Source of the DNA: Deltaproteobacteria bacterium
GTDB lineage: Bacteria > Myxococcota_A > Polyangia > Nannocystales > Nannocystaceae
Length of the DNA: 64,000 bases
Assembly (NCBI GenBank): GCA_016709225.1
Contig: JADJEE010000002.1
Span: 868,001-932,000, forward strand
Reading direction: 5' to 3'
The position numbers were made by a program, and so were the translations under genes. Position 1 is the first letter of the stretch, and every line of letters begins with the position of its first letter. Positions 17,123 through 25,756 of the stretch are shown here, in pieces. The notes beneath the pieces were generated by a model that did no database searches, was not told the DNA's origin, and worked only from the letters and a program-made list of their open reading frames with translations.

Positions 17123-18556
17123 TCAGCCCGCCGCCCGCTCGTCGCGGGCGCGACGACGGCGGGCCAGCAACTCGGGGAACGAGCGCAGCCCGTGCTCCTC
17201 GGGCGCGAGCCCGGCGCGGGTGAGTGCGGCGTCGTCGATGGCCCCGCAGGCGCGGGCGCGCTGCAAGAAGCCCAACAGCGCCGCACCCGTCGCGGCGTCG
17301 TCGAGTACCGCCGCACCGTCGGTCGCCGCCGTGGCGCGCTGCAAGTAGCTGCGCAGCCGCTCGCTCGCCGCGGGCAGTGACTCGAGGAAGAAGCGATAGT
17401 TCGCGGCCCAGCGCACCGGCACCTGGGCGGGGTGGAGATCCCAACCCTGCACGTAGCCGCCGACGAGCGAGCGGCGCACGTGATCGTGCATCAGTCGCCA
17501 CGCGCGCCAGATGGCCTCGCGATTGCGACGCTGGCCATCGTCGGAGCTGGCCCCGGGGTCGGGTTCGACCGGCAGCACGTTGGTGGAGCCGTCGCAGACC
17601 TGCACGGCGGTGCCGCCACAGGCGAGCGTCATGAAGCCGCGGGCGACGTCGCAGATCGGATGATCGATCGCCTGCCACGCCGCGGTGATGCCGGCCGAGG
17701 CGGTGAAGTCGTAGACCCCGAGCGCGACCGCGATCAGCCGCTCGCCGCCGGCGCGGATGCACGCCGGTAGCTGGAAGCGCCCATGCCGGTCGAACAGCAC
17801 CTGCGTGACCTCGACCATGAACTCGAGCGGCAGCGACAGCTCCGGCAGCCCGAGCGCGCGCTCGCAGCGAGCCAGCAGCTCGCATGCGACCTCGACATGG
17901 GTGACGTGCTGGACCTTGGGCAGCGTGATGCGAAAGCCCGCCGGCACCGCGCCGTGGCGGTCGACCAGCGTGCCGACGAAGCGCTCGAGCGTCGCGATCG
18001 AGCGACGCATGCAGGGATCGGTGAGCGGCTTGATGCGGATGCCACTGCACGCGCTCGCACTGCCGTCGGCGAGCGCCGACGCCAGCGCGTTGGCGGCCGC
18101 ACGGGCGTCACCATCCTCCTCGGCGTCGGGGCGGATGCCGTAGCCGTCCTCGAAGTCGATGCGAAGATCTTCGATCGGCGCGGTCGCGAGGCGCCCACGC
18201 ACGCGCGCGTGCACGGCCCATGCGAGCCAAGTGTCGGGTAGCTCGCGGGCCAACGCCTCGGGATCGTCGGCGAAGCGCAGCGACATCGCATCGACGCCTT
18301 GACGGTCACGCGGCAGCGCGTCGGCGCCGGGGAAGCCCAGCGCGCGCGCCAGCTGGGGTGGCGAATCTGCCCACCGCGCGAACGCGTCGCGGGCCGACTC
18401 GCCGAGCCGACGCCAGCTGTCGGGACGCAGCAGGTGGGCCCCCCAGTAGAGCGTGTGCACCGGCTGGGGCCGCAGGCTCGCGCCCGCGAAGTGTCGGTTG
18501 AACTCGGCGTTGGCGCCCTGCAGTCGCTGCAGCAGCGGGTCCATGGGCTCGGGCAT
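17123..18556 (-). CDS. Malate synthase-like / citrate lyase-like protein of the ureide operon
   Basis: 477 residues of the aldolase/citrate lyase/malate synthase superfamily. The phosphate/substrate-binding regions read EDLRIDFEDGYGIRPDAEED, RIKPLTDPCMRRSIATLERFV, GFRITLPKVQHVTHVEVAC, PLEFMVEVTQVLFD and GVYDFTASAGITAAW; the acidic FEDGYG and MVEVTQ segments probably bind Mg. Related proteins occur beside purine-ureide genes in actinobacteria and are thought to consume glyoxylate, so condensation of glyoxylate with acetyl-CoA to malate is the inferred role. The start is ATG 18556, 8 nt after uraH; GTG 18559 is an alternative. Last gene of the operon. Confidence 0.65.
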   Translation of the reverse strand: MPEPMDPLLQRLQGANAEFNRHFAGASLRPQPVHTLYWGAHLLRPDSWRRLGESARDAFARWADSPPQLARALGFPGADALPRDRQGVDAMSLRFADDPEALARELPDTWLAWAVHARVRGRLATAPIEDLRIDFEDGYGIRPDAEEDGDARAAANALASALADGSASACSGIRIKPLTDPCMRRSIATLERFVGTLVDRHGAVPAGFRITLPKVQHVTHVEVACELLARCERALGLPELSLPLEFMVEVTQVLFDRHGRFQLPACIRAGGERLIAVALGVYDFTASAGITAAWQAIDHPICDVARGFMTLACGGTAVQVCDGSTNVLPVEPDPGASSDDGQRRNREAIWRAWRLMHDHVRRSLVGGYVQGWDLHPAQVPVRWAANYRFFLESLPAASERLRSYLQRATAATDGAAVLDDAATGAALLGFLQRARACGAIDDAALTRAGLAPEEHGLRSFPELLARRRRARDERAAG

Positions 18557-18564
18557 CACCACGT

Positions 18565-18906
18565 TCAGCTCCCGCGGTAGGTCGAGTATCCGAACGGGCT
18601 GAGCAGCAGCGGCACGTGGTGGTGCTCGGTCGGTCGCGTGACCTCGAAGCTGATCGCGACCTCGGGGTAGAAGCACGGCCGCTCGTCGCGGGCGAAGTAC
18701 GCGGCGGTCGCGAAGCGTAGCCGGTACACGCCGGCCAGCAGTCCGCCGGTCGCCAGCAGCTCCGGCGCGCGGCCGTCGTCGTTGGTGGTGGCAGCGGAGA
18801 TCTCGATGAACTCGCTGCCTTGCTGGCGCTCGAGCACGACCGCAATGCCGGCGGCCGGCCGTCCCAGCGAGGTGTCGAGCACGTGGGTGGTGAGCGTGTT
18901 GGCCAT
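18565..18906 (-). CDS. uraH: 5-hydroxyisourate hydrolase (transthyretin-like)
   Basis: 113 residues, the normal HIUase size. It hydrolyses 5-hydroxyisourate to OHCU. Family signatures are the N-terminal NTLTTHVLDTSLGRPAAGI with its conserved His, a central beta-rich body (VYRLRFATAAYFARD, FYPEVAISFEV), the HHHVPLLLSPFGYSTYRGS end and the terminal YRGS tetrapeptide diagnostic of HIUases as opposed to transthyretins. No periplasmic signal is present, so it is cytoplasmic. It follows uraD by 17 nt in the operon. Confidence 0.93.
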   Translation of the reverse strand: MANTLTTHVLDTSLGRPAAGIAVVLERQQGSEFIEISAATTNDDGRAPELLATGGLLAGVYRLRFATAAYFARDERPCFYPEVAISFEVTRPTEHHHVPLLLSPFGYSTYRGS

Positions 18907-18923
18907 GTTGGGTGCTGCTTGGT

Positions 18924-19454
18924 CTACGCGGCGGGGCCGGCGGCGAGCTTGTGCAGGCGCAGGCGCGTGATCGCAGCCTGCTCGAGTGCGGCGACGTCGA
19001 GCTCGCGCGCCGGTGGGTTGTCGATGCGCCCTTGGAGCGCCGCCAGCATCTCGGCGGCGCTGCGACCGGTCGCACACATCACGAAGGTGAAGCCGAAGCG
19101 CTCGCGGTAGCGACGGTTGCCGTCGCGCAGCGCCAACAGTGTGTGCTCGTCGGCCGCGCCCACGCCGGCCTGCTCGCTGCTCGACCAGCTCGCGGTGTTG
19201 GCGAACCGCTCGCGCAGCACCGCGAGGTCCTCACCGAGCGCGGGGTGATGGGCGAGCGCCTCCCGCACATCGTCGGGTTCGATCGCAGACCACACCGTGT
19301 CGGCGGCGGACAAGAGTGCATCGTCGTCGGCGAACGGGCGCCGCGCGAGCATGCCGCGGACCCACGTGCGCGAGCCACAGCAGCGCGCGAGCAACGCTGC
19401 CGCGGCGTCGTCGTCGAGGCCGTCGAAGGCCGACGCGATCGCGCGGGTGCTCAC
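18924..19454 (-). CDS. uraD: OHCU decarboxylase
   Basis: 176 residues, all helical. It decarboxylates 2-oxo-4-hydroxy-4-carboxy-5-ureidoimidazoline to S-allantoin. The catalytic His lies in ALAHHPALGED (about residue 70), and the C-terminal part has EQAGVGAADEHTLLALRDGNRRYRERFGFTFVMCATGRSA, the family's substrate-binding and RFGF.F..CA.G signature. It starts at GTG 19454, overlapping the allantoicase stop by GTGA, so its translation depends on the upstream gene. Confidence 0.9.
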   Translation of the reverse strand: MSTRAIASAFDGLDDDAAAALLARCCGSRTWVRGMLARRPFADDDALLSAADTVWSAIEPDDVREALAHHPALGEDLAVLRERFANTASWSSSEQAGVGAADEHTLLALRDGNRRYRERFGFTFVMCATGRSAAEMLAALQGRIDNPPARELDVAALEQAAITRLRLHKLAAGPAA

Positions 19455-20518
19455 GGCGTCGAGCCCTGCACGCGATTGCCGAACACACGCAGGCGGCTGA
19501 TGCCGCCGTCGGGGTAGATCGACAGCCGCACGTGGGTGAACGGCCCCCGCTGGACGATCTCGTCGCGGAAGAAGTGGCGCGTGTGCGGCTGCAGCTTGGT
19601 CTCGGGCAGCACCCCGCGCCACGCCGCCGAGGCGTCGACCAGCTCGGTCAGCGGTGCACGCGGGGCATCGATGCCCTCGAGCGAGCAACAGTCGGGGAAG
19701 TTGCCCTTGAAGAAGTTGGTGTCGACCTCGAGCAGGCCGATCTCGCCGGGCGCACCGAGGCGCACGATGATCCAATCGAAGCCTGGGCCGCGGCGGCGAC
19801 GGGTCTCCCAGCCACCGCCCATGTTCTGCGAACGGCCCGGCAACAGCAGGTTGTTCATGGGCCCGAAGAACATGTCCGAGCACGCCAGCGCGAGTCCGCC
19901 GTGGCGCACCGCCGCGAGATCGACCTCGCCGGGCTGCAGCCGCGGCGCGACCTCGGTGTCGACGTCGGACATGTTCCAGTTGGGCTCGATGTCGCCGTGG
20001 GCGCGGAAGCGGGCCACGCCGCCGTCGGGGTAGATGTTGAGGCGCAGGTGCGTCCACGAGCGCGGCCACGACTCGCCGTGGCTGATGGGGAAGATGTTCT
20101 GCGAGCCGGGCCGGATCGGCGACTGCGGCAGCAGCTCGTACCACTTGCCCTCGCGCGCGAGCACGTCGGGGTCGGCGTCGGGCGCGGCCGCGATCGCGTC
20201 GACCGACGCATACGGCGGGCTGTTGCCGAGGAAGTGGTTGGTGTCGATGTCGAGCACGCGCACGCGGCCTGGCGTGCCGAGCTTGATGATGCACCAGTCG
20301 TGGCCGGGCCCGCGACGTCGACGCGACTCCCAGCCGTCCATCAGCTTGCCGCGATCGGTGTACTCGTCGGGCAGGAACACACCGCGGCCGGACTTGAGCA
20401 GGTTCTCCTTGGGCGCGAAGAACTCGTCGTTGGCGAGCAATGCCTGCGCGCCGAGGAACTCGTCGGCGAGATTGACGAGCCCCGTGAAGGTCGCGGCGTG
20501 GAGATCCTTGGCGGTCAT
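19451..20518 (-). CDS. alc: Allantoicase
   Basis: 355 residues, the usual allantoicase length, built from two homologous jelly-roll repeats. In repeat 1, DGWESRRRRGPGHDWCIIKL leads to VLDIDTNHFLGNSPP. In repeat 2, GGGWETRRRRGPGFDWIIVRL leads to LLEVDTNFFKGNFPD. It hydrolyses allantoate to ureidoglycolate and urea. THLRLNIYPDGGVARFRAHG and THVRLSIYPDGGISRLRVFG are the matching repeat ends. ATGA overlap with allantoinase and GTGA overlap with uraD place it in one tightly coupled operon. Confidence 0.93.
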   Translation of the reverse strand: MTAKDLHAATFTGLVNLADEFLGAQALLANDEFFAPKENLLKSGRGVFLPDEYTDRGKLMDGWESRRRRGPGHDWCIIKLGTPGRVRVLDIDTNHFLGNSPPYASVDAIAAAPDADPDVLAREGKWYELLPQSPIRPGSQNIFPISHGESWPRSWTHLRLNIYPDGGVARFRAHGDIEPNWNMSDVDTEVAPRLQPGEVDLAAVRHGGLALACSDMFFGPMNNLLLPGRSQNMGGGWETRRRRGPGFDWIIVRLGAPGEIGLLEVDTNFFKGNFPDCCSLEGIDAPRAPLTELVDASAAWRGVLPETKLQPHTRHFFRDEIVQRGPFTHVRLSIYPDGGISRLRVFGNRVQGSTP

Positions 20519-21885
20519 GATGGTCGTCCGAGGGTGCGGGGGGCGCGGTCGCGGTGCAGCAGTGCCACGCCGCGCGCCGCAGGATGCACGGCGGTACCAT
20601 CGTACACGATGGTGCCGCGCAGGTAGGTCTGACGCACGGCGCCGTACAGCGTTCGTCCGACGTAGGGCGAGAGCTTGTGACGAAAGCGCAGCTGTGCGGC
20701 GTGGATCGTCGCGGCGGTGTCCGGATCCCAGACGATGAGGTCCGCGTCGTGACCGACCGCGATGCGGCCCTTGCGGGCGGCGAGTCCCGCGAACGCGGCC
20801 GGACGGCTCGACATCCACGCGAACAGCTCGGGGATGCCGACGCCGCGCGCCCGCGCCTCGGTCCACACCGCCTGCAGGCCCAGCTGCAGCGACGCGATCC
20901 CGCCCCACGCGACCTGGAAGTCGCCGCGCTCGAGCTGCTTGAGCGCCGGCGTGCACGGCGAATGATCGGTGACGACGAAGTCGATGGTGCCGTCGCGCAG
21001 CCCCTGCCACAGGCGGGCGCGGTTGTCGTCGTCGCGGATCGGCGGCGCGCACTTGAAGTGGGTCTCGCCGTCGGCGATGTCCTCCGCGCGCAGGCACAGA
21101 TAGTGGGCACAGGTCTCGACCGTCAGCGGGAGGCCCTCGCGCTTGGCGGCGGCGATCTGCGGCAGCGAGTCCGCCGACGACAGGTGCACCACGTGCACGG
21201 CGCAGCCGGTCTCGCGACAGAGTCGGATGAGCAGCGCGATCGCGGCGTCCTCCATCGCGCACGGTCGCGAGCTCAGCCACGAGGCATGCGAGCGCGGGTC
21301 GCCCTGCGCCGGCGCGGCCGCGACGTCGAGCTCGGCGTGGGCCAGCAGCGGAACGCCGGCGTCGCGCAGCCGCAGCATCGCCGCCCGCAGCACCGCCTCG
21401 TCGCTGGCGGGGAACTCGTCGATGCCGGAGTGCACCATGAAGGCTTTGCAGCCGAGCACGCCGGCCTGCGCGAGCGCGGCGAGGTCGTCGGCGTTGCCGG
21501 GCACGACGCCGCCCCAGAAGCCGACGTCGATCCACAGACGCGGGGCCGCGGCCTCGCACTTGATGGCGAGTGCGGCCGCGGTGGTGGTGACCGGGATGCA
21601 GTTGAGCGGCATGTCGACGACCGTGGTCACGCCACCGCTGGCGGCGGCCTGGGTCGCGGTCGCGAAGCCCTCCCAGTCGGTGCGACCGGGCTCGTTGATG
21701 TGAACGTGGCTGTCGACCACGCCCGGCGCGAGCACGAAGGGATCGACCGTGACGTGGGTCTCGCCGGGCCGCACCACCTGGCCTGCTCGCACCTCGCGGA
21801 TGCGCTCGCCCTCGATCACCACGGTGGCGTCGCGCAGTTGGTCGTCGAGCACGACACGGGAGCTGGTCAGCGCAAGCACGGCCAC
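20515..21885 (-). CDS. allB: Allantoinase
   Basis: 456 residues, amidohydrolase fold. It opens the hydantoin ring of allantoin to allantoate. Metal ligands are visible: DSHVHINEPGRTDWEGF (HxH), the carboxylated Lys in LGCKAFMVHSGI, His in LLAHAEL and VHVVHLSSADS, and Asp in FVVTDHSPC. SGGVTTVVDMPLN is typical of AllB. GTG 21885 is the chosen start; GTG 21879 two codons later is possible. It begins 52 nt after the CarH-type regulator gene on the same strand and heads the ureide operon. Confidence 0.92.
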   Translation of the reverse strand: MAVLALTSSRVVLDDQLRDATVVIEGERIREVRAGQVVRPGETHVTVDPFVLAPGVVDSHVHINEPGRTDWEGFATATQAAASGGVTTVVDMPLNCIPVTTTAAALAIKCEAAAPRLWIDVGFWGGVVPGNADDLAALAQAGVLGCKAFMVHSGIDEFPASDEAVLRAAMLRLRDAGVPLLAHAELDVAAAPAQGDPRSHASWLSSRPCAMEDAAIALLIRLCRETGCAVHVVHLSSADSLPQIAAAKREGLPLTVETCAHYLCLRAEDIADGETHFKCAPPIRDDDNRARLWQGLRDGTIDFVVTDHSPCTPALKQLERGDFQVAWGGIASLQLGLQAVWTEARARGVGIPELFAWMSSRPAAFAGLAARKGRIAVGHDADLIVWDPDTAATIHAAQLRFRHKLSPYVGRTLYGAVRQTYLRGTIVYDGTAVHPAARGVALLHRDRAPRTLGRPS

Positions 21886-21937
21886 GGGGCCTAGAGCTTG
21901 CGAAACCGTCCCGCGCGGCGCAAGGCCGACGCCGGCG

Positions 21938-22924
21938 TCAGTGCGACGGCCGCCGGCGCGCGGCCAGCCGATCGATCGAGGGCCGCAGGTTGCGGGTGGC
22001 CTCGGGCATCGCGACCGTGCCGCCGCGTGCCTCGACGAAGCGCTGCAGGCCGGCCGCCGCCGCACCACCGACCATCCACGGGGTCTCGCCGACCGCGTCC
22101 GCGTAGGCGTCGACCAGCTCGCGCGCGCGATGCGGGCTCGGGGCCAGCGTGCACGACAGGCACACCAACACCGGCGCCAGCTCGTCGACGGCCTGCCGCA
22201 CGGCGGCGGGCGGCGTGCGTGTGCCGAGCAGCACCGCGCGGTACCCCCACGTCGCCAGGTGCACCGCGAGCATCTGCAGGGGGAACGCGTGCTCCTCGTC
22301 GGCGAAGCCGGCGAGCACCACCTGACGGGCATCGCCCTCGGGCTGCGCGAGCGTGATCATGCGGCGCAAGATGGTGCCGATGGCCTCGCTCGCGAGGTGC
22401 TCCTGCGCGACCGTGATGGTGCCCGCGTGCCAGCGCTCGCCGACCTCGAGCAACACCGGTCGCAGGACCTCGTCGACGATCGTCCCCGCGGGTGCCGAGG
22501 CGGCCGCGCGCTCGAGCTCGCGCTCGAGCCCGCGGGGATCGAAGGCCTCGACGGCGCGCAACACCTGCTCGCGCAGCGGCGCGAAGGCATCTTCGTTTGC
22601 CTGGGGTGGTGCCGGGTCCGACTCGATGCGCTCGTCGAGCGCAACGCGGGCCGCCTCCGACGGGGCGATGCCGCTCTCGCACAGCTCGACCATCCGGCGG
22701 ATGATCGCGATGTCGTCGTCGGAGTAGACCCGGTAGGCCGACGAGGTACGTGCGGGCACCGGCACGCCGTAGCGGCGCTCCCATGCGCGCAGCGTCGCCG
22801 CCGGGACCCCGGTGATCTCCTCGACGGCGTGGATGCGGTACTTGCCGCGGCCCGTGCTCTTTGCGATCGACGTCGTCCCGACCTCCGGTTCCCCGAAGCT
22901 ACGGCCGAGGTGCTCGGTTGTCAA
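21938..22924 (-). CDS. carH: CarH/LitR-type MerR regulator with B12-binding photoreceptor domain
   Basis: About 328 residues. The MerR winged helix (about 27-75) reads KYRIHAVEEITGVPAATL, RAWERRYGVPVPART, AYRVYSDDDIAII. A four-helix bundle and Rossmann-like B12 domain follow. The CarH adenosylcobalamin signature W-x9-E-H is present (GERWHAGTITVAQEH, W165/E175/H176), and His212 in DEEHAFPL stands where the lower cobalt ligand lies. It should repress in the dark as an AdoB12 tetramer and release DNA in light. No in-frame ATG or GTG precedes the MerR domain except in an implausible extension, so TTG 22924, inside the operator repeats, is the likely start. Autorepression is inferred. Confidence 0.8.
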   Translation of the reverse strand: MTTEHLGRSFGEPEVGTTSIAKSTGRGKYRIHAVEEITGVPAATLRAWERRYGVPVPARTSSAYRVYSDDDIAIIRRMVELCESGIAPSEAARVALDERIESDPAPPQANEDAFAPLREQVLRAVEAFDPRGLERELERAAASAPAGTIVDEVLRPVLLEVGERWHAGTITVAQEHLASEAIGTILRRMITLAQPEGDARQVVLAGFADEEHAFPLQMLAVHLATWGYRAVLLGTRTPPAAVRQAVDELAPVLVCLSCTLAPSPHRARELVDAYADAVGETPWMVGGAAAAGLQRFVEARGGTVAMPEATRNLRPSIDRLAARRRPSH

Positions 22925-22945
22925 AGGTTGGTTCAATGGTAGTTT
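22916..22945 (+). promoter_or_regulatory. Candidate CarH operator and photolyase promoter
   Basis: Two related copies, TTGTCAAAGG (22918) and TGGTTCAATG (22929), lie between carH and the photolyase. TTGTCA (22918-22923), 16 nt and TAGTTT (22940-22945) make a promoter for the photolyase ending 7 nt before its GTG. The repeats cover the -35 and spacer, a good place for a repressor. The same motif family occurs at 25757-25798. Confidence 0.5.
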
Positions 22946-22952
22946 CCAGGTT

Positions 22953-24440
22953 GTGCACGACGTCGTCGCCGACTCGCCCGCGCTGCGCCGTGTGGTCACC
23001 TCGGAGGCCCCGGTGCGGCCCGACGGCGAGTACGTGCTGTACTGGATGCGAGCGAGCCGTCGGCTGGTCGACAACTTTGCGCTCGACCGCGCGGTGGCGT
23101 GGTGCCACGAGCTGGGCCGGCCCCTGCTCGTGCTCGAGGCGCTGCGGTGCGACTACCCCTGGGCCGCCGATCGCCACCACGCGTTCGTGCTCGACGGCAT
23201 GCGCGACAACCTGCGCACGGCGACGGCGGCTGGCGTCGCGCTGCACGCCTACGTCGAGCCGACCGTGGGCGCCGGCAAGGGCCTGCTCGCCGCGCTGGCG
23301 GCCCGCGCATGCGTGGTCGTGACCGACTTCCACCCGTCGTTCCACTTCCCCGCGATGCTGCGGGCGGGCATCGACGCCTCACCGGTGCGCCTCGAGGCGA
23401 TCGACGGCGTCGGGCTGGTACCCCTGCGAGCGACCGCGACCGCGGCGGTGACCGCCTACGCCTTCCGGCGGCAGCTGCAGCAGCTGCTGCCGATCCATCT
23501 CGAACGCTTCCCGCGGGCACGACCGCTGCGCGACGCGGTCGTGCGCGGCGCGGTGGTACCGGCCGACATCATGCGCCGCTGGCCGGCCGCCGATGTGGAC
23601 ACGCTCGCCGCGACCCCCGCGGCGCTGGCACGGCTGCCGATCGACCACGCCCCTGGCCGGGTGGACGTCGAGGGTGGGCCGCGGGCCGCGGCCGCGCGGC
23701 TGAGCGAGTTCCTCGCGTCGGGGCTCGGACACTACGGCGATCGCAATCACCCCGACCGCGACGCGACCAGCGGCCTGTCACCCCACCTGCACGTCGGCCA
23801 CATCGGCCCGCACGCGGTGCTGCGCGCGATCGGGAAGCAGCACGACTGGACGCCCGCCGATCTCGGCGCGGTGCGCAACGGCGCGCGCGAGGGCTTCTGG
23901 GGGCTGCCGTCGCCGGTCGAGGGCTTCCTCGATCAGCTGGTGACCTGGCGCGAGCTGGGCCACAACTTCGCGACCCACCGCGACGATCTGGAGCGCTACG
24001 ACTCGCTCCCGACCTGGGCGCTGCAGACCCTCGAGCGGCACGCCGGCGATCCCCGCGGCTGGCACTACGATCGCGACGCACTCGAGCGCGGCATGACCCA
24101 TGATCCGATCTGGAACGCCGCCCAGACCGAGCTGCGCGAACGCGGCGCGATCCACAACTACCTCCGCATGCTGTGGGGCAAGCTCGTGCTGCAGTGGAGC
24201 GAGCACCCGCGGGTCGCGCTCGAGCACCTCATCCACCTCAACAACCGTTGGGCACTGGATGGGCGCGATCCCAACTCGTACAGCGGCATCCTGTGGACCT
24301 TCGGCCGCTACGACCGTCCGTGGGGTCCCGAGCGTCCCATCTTCGGCACCGTGCGCTACATGACGAGCCAGCAGACCCGACGCAAGCTACAGCTCGCGAC
24401 GTATCTCGCCCGCTACGGCGACCAGCGTCAGCTGGCGTGA
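22953..24440 (+). CDS. phr: Class II deoxyribodipyrimidine photolyase
   Basis: 495 residues. It repairs cyclobutane pyrimidine dimers with blue light using FADH-. Class II signatures are APVRPDGEYVLYWMRASRR at the N-terminus, YGDRNHPDRDATSGLSPHLHVGHIG, REGFWGLPSPVEGFLDQLVTWRELGHNF (FAD pocket), RGAIHNYLRMLWGKLVLQWS and the near-terminal ALDGRDPNSYSGILWTFGRYDRPWGPERPIFG. GTG 22953 gives the usual short N-terminus and lies 7 nt after a -10-like TAGTTT; the longer frame upstream is carH antisense. Divergent from carH, a common light-regulon pairing. Confidence 0.92.
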   Translation: MHDVVADSPALRRVVTSEAPVRPDGEYVLYWMRASRRLVDNFALDRAVAWCHELGRPLLVLEALRCDYPWAADRHHAFVLDGMRDNLRTATAAGVALHAYVEPTVGAGKGLLAALAARACVVVTDFHPSFHFPAMLRAGIDASPVRLEAIDGVGLVPLRATATAAVTAYAFRRQLQQLLPIHLERFPRARPLRDAVVRGAVVPADIMRRWPAADVDTLAATPAALARLPIDHAPGRVDVEGGPRAAAARLSEFLASGLGHYGDRNHPDRDATSGLSPHLHVGHIGPHAVLRAIGKQHDWTPADLGAVRNGAREGFWGLPSPVEGFLDQLVTWRELGHNFATHRDDLERYDSLPTWALQTLERHAGDPRGWHYDRDALERGMTHDPIWNAAQTELRERGAIHNYLRMLWGKLVLQWSEHPRVALEHLIHLNNRWALDGRDPNSYSGILWTFGRYDRPWGPERPIFGTVRYMTSQQTRRKLQLATYLARYGDQRQLA

Positions 24441-24459
24441 AGCAGCTCGTCGTTTCCGG

Positions 24460-25704
24460 CTATGCCTCGCGGCCCTCGCAGACGTCCGCGCGGGCGAAGC
24501 CGTCGCGCTCGAGCGCGCCACGCAGTCGCGTGAGCGCTCCCTGCTGCAGCTGGCGGATGCGCTCGCGCGACAGCGAGTAGGCCTCGCCGACCTCGCGCAG
24601 GGTCATCGGCTCGTCGCCGTCCAGGCCGAAGCGACGCCGCAGGATGTCGCGCGCACCGTCGTCGAGTTCCTCGAAGGCCCGCTCGAGCACGTCGAGCAAG
24701 CGACGTTCGTGCAGATCTTCGTCGGAGGCCGGCGCGTCGTCGGCCAGCGCGTCGCGCAGCGCGTCGCGGGTGCCCTCTTCGTCGTCGGGGAGCGGCATCG
24801 ACTGCTCACGCATGACCAGGTCGAGCTTGCGCAGCTTGGCCTCGGAGGTGCCGAGCGCGGCGGCGAGCTCGGCTTGTTCCGGCGCACGTCCGTTCGCACG
24901 CTCGAACTCGCGGCGCAGCTTGGCCACGCGGCACTGCAGATCGATCACGTGTACCGGCAGTCGCACGGTGCGACCGGTATCGGACAGCGCGCGACTGATC
25001 GCGTGTCGGATCCACCACGCACCGTAGGTCGAGAAGCGGAAGCCCCGGCGGGGGTCGAAGCGGTCGACCGCCGTCATGAGGCCGATGTTGCCCTCCTGGA
25101 TCAGATCCGAGAGCGGCAGGCGGCCGGTCGACTGGTAGCGATGGGCCATGGTGACGACCAGACGCAGGTTGGCGCGGGCGAACGCCTCCCGCGCGGCCGT
25201 GATCGCGGCGCGGCACGCGTGCAGGCTCGCGCTCGCGGACGACAGCGCGCCGGACTCCACCGCGCGGCGCAGTCGCAGGCTCGATGGCGTCGCACCGTCG
25301 GCGAGCGCGTGCACATCGGCGGCCAAGCGGTCGGCGAGCTCGCAGCCACCGTCGGCGTAGGCCAGTGACTCGAGCAACGCCTCGACGTCGGCGCCTGCCA
25401 GCTCGCCGCGCTGCCGCGAGAGCGCGCGCAGGGGCTCGAGATCGATCTCGCCGCGCAGCTGCGCACGTGCGGCGACGATGACCTCGACCATCGCGCTGCG
25501 CAGCGGCGCGATCGCGAAGAGGCGGCGCCAGTACTGCTGCTTGAGCCCCTGCAGTCGCAGCGCGGCCTGGGTCTCGCGGTCACCCTGCAAGAGCGGCTGC
25601 GCGTCGAGCTCGTGGAGGTAGCGACCGATGATCTCGTCGGCCGCGTGGCGGCCACCGCCGTGGCTGCGGGTCGAAACGCTGGGGGTCCGTCGGGTCATGG
25701 TCAC
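24460..25704 (-). CDS. RpoD-like (group 2) alternative sigma factor
   Basis: 414 residues. Region 1.2 (DEIIGRYLHELDAQPLLQGD) is followed by an internal variable region and then region 2: AFARANLRLVVTMAHRYQ, PLSDLIQEGNIGLMTAVDRFD, RRGFRFSTYGAWWIRHAISRAL. Region 3 (RLPVHVIDLQCRVAKL) and region 4 (DGARDILRRRFGLDGDEPMTLREVGEAYSLSRERIRQL) end the protein. It lacks the long RpoD N-terminus, so it is a secondary sigma. An AGGAG 7 nt upstream decides for GTG 25704 over ATG 25698. The upstream region carries CarH-like repeats, suggesting light control. It converges with the photolyase gene. Confidence 0.85.
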   Translation of the reverse strand: MTMTRRTPSVSTRSHGGGRHAADEIIGRYLHELDAQPLLQGDRETQAALRLQGLKQQYWRRLFAIAPLRSAMVEVIVAARAQLRGEIDLEPLRALSRQRGELAGADVEALLESLAYADGGCELADRLAADVHALADGATPSSLRLRRAVESGALSSASASLHACRAAITAAREAFARANLRLVVTMAHRYQSTGRLPLSDLIQEGNIGLMTAVDRFDPRRGFRFSTYGAWWIRHAISRALSDTGRTVRLPVHVIDLQCRVAKLRREFERANGRAPEQAELAAALGTSEAKLRKLDLVMREQSMPLPDDEEGTRDALRDALADDAPASDEDLHERRLLDVLERAFEELDDGARDILRRRFGLDGDEPMTLREVGEAYSLSRERIRQLQQGALTRLRGALERDGFARADVCEGREA

Positions 25705-25711
25705 GGGTCCG

Positions 25712-25716
25712 CTCCT
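25712..25716 (-). promoter_or_regulatory. Shine-Dalgarno site deciding the sigma-factor start
   Basis: Minus-strand AGGAG, 7 nt before GTG 25704. ATG 25698 would be 13 nt away, so the GTG is preferred. Confidence 0.6.
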
Positions 25717-25756
25717 GTTCGGTCGACGCGCGGCGTCGACTGCCCCAGGATGACGC

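Noticed and set aside
17555..17580. GGGTTCGACC stretch resembling a tRNA T-loop
   Set aside because: It is inside the malate-synthase-like coding sequence and no acceptor or anticodon stems surround it.
22812..22952. In-frame extension of the photolyase to 22812
   Set aside because: It would run through carH and its operator. Class II photolyases begin shortly before the PDGEYVLYWM motif.
25699..25704. ATG 25698 as the start of the group 2 sigma factor
   Set aside because: The AGGAG site is 13 nt from it but 7 nt from GTG 25704, so the GTG is preferred; the difference is two residues.
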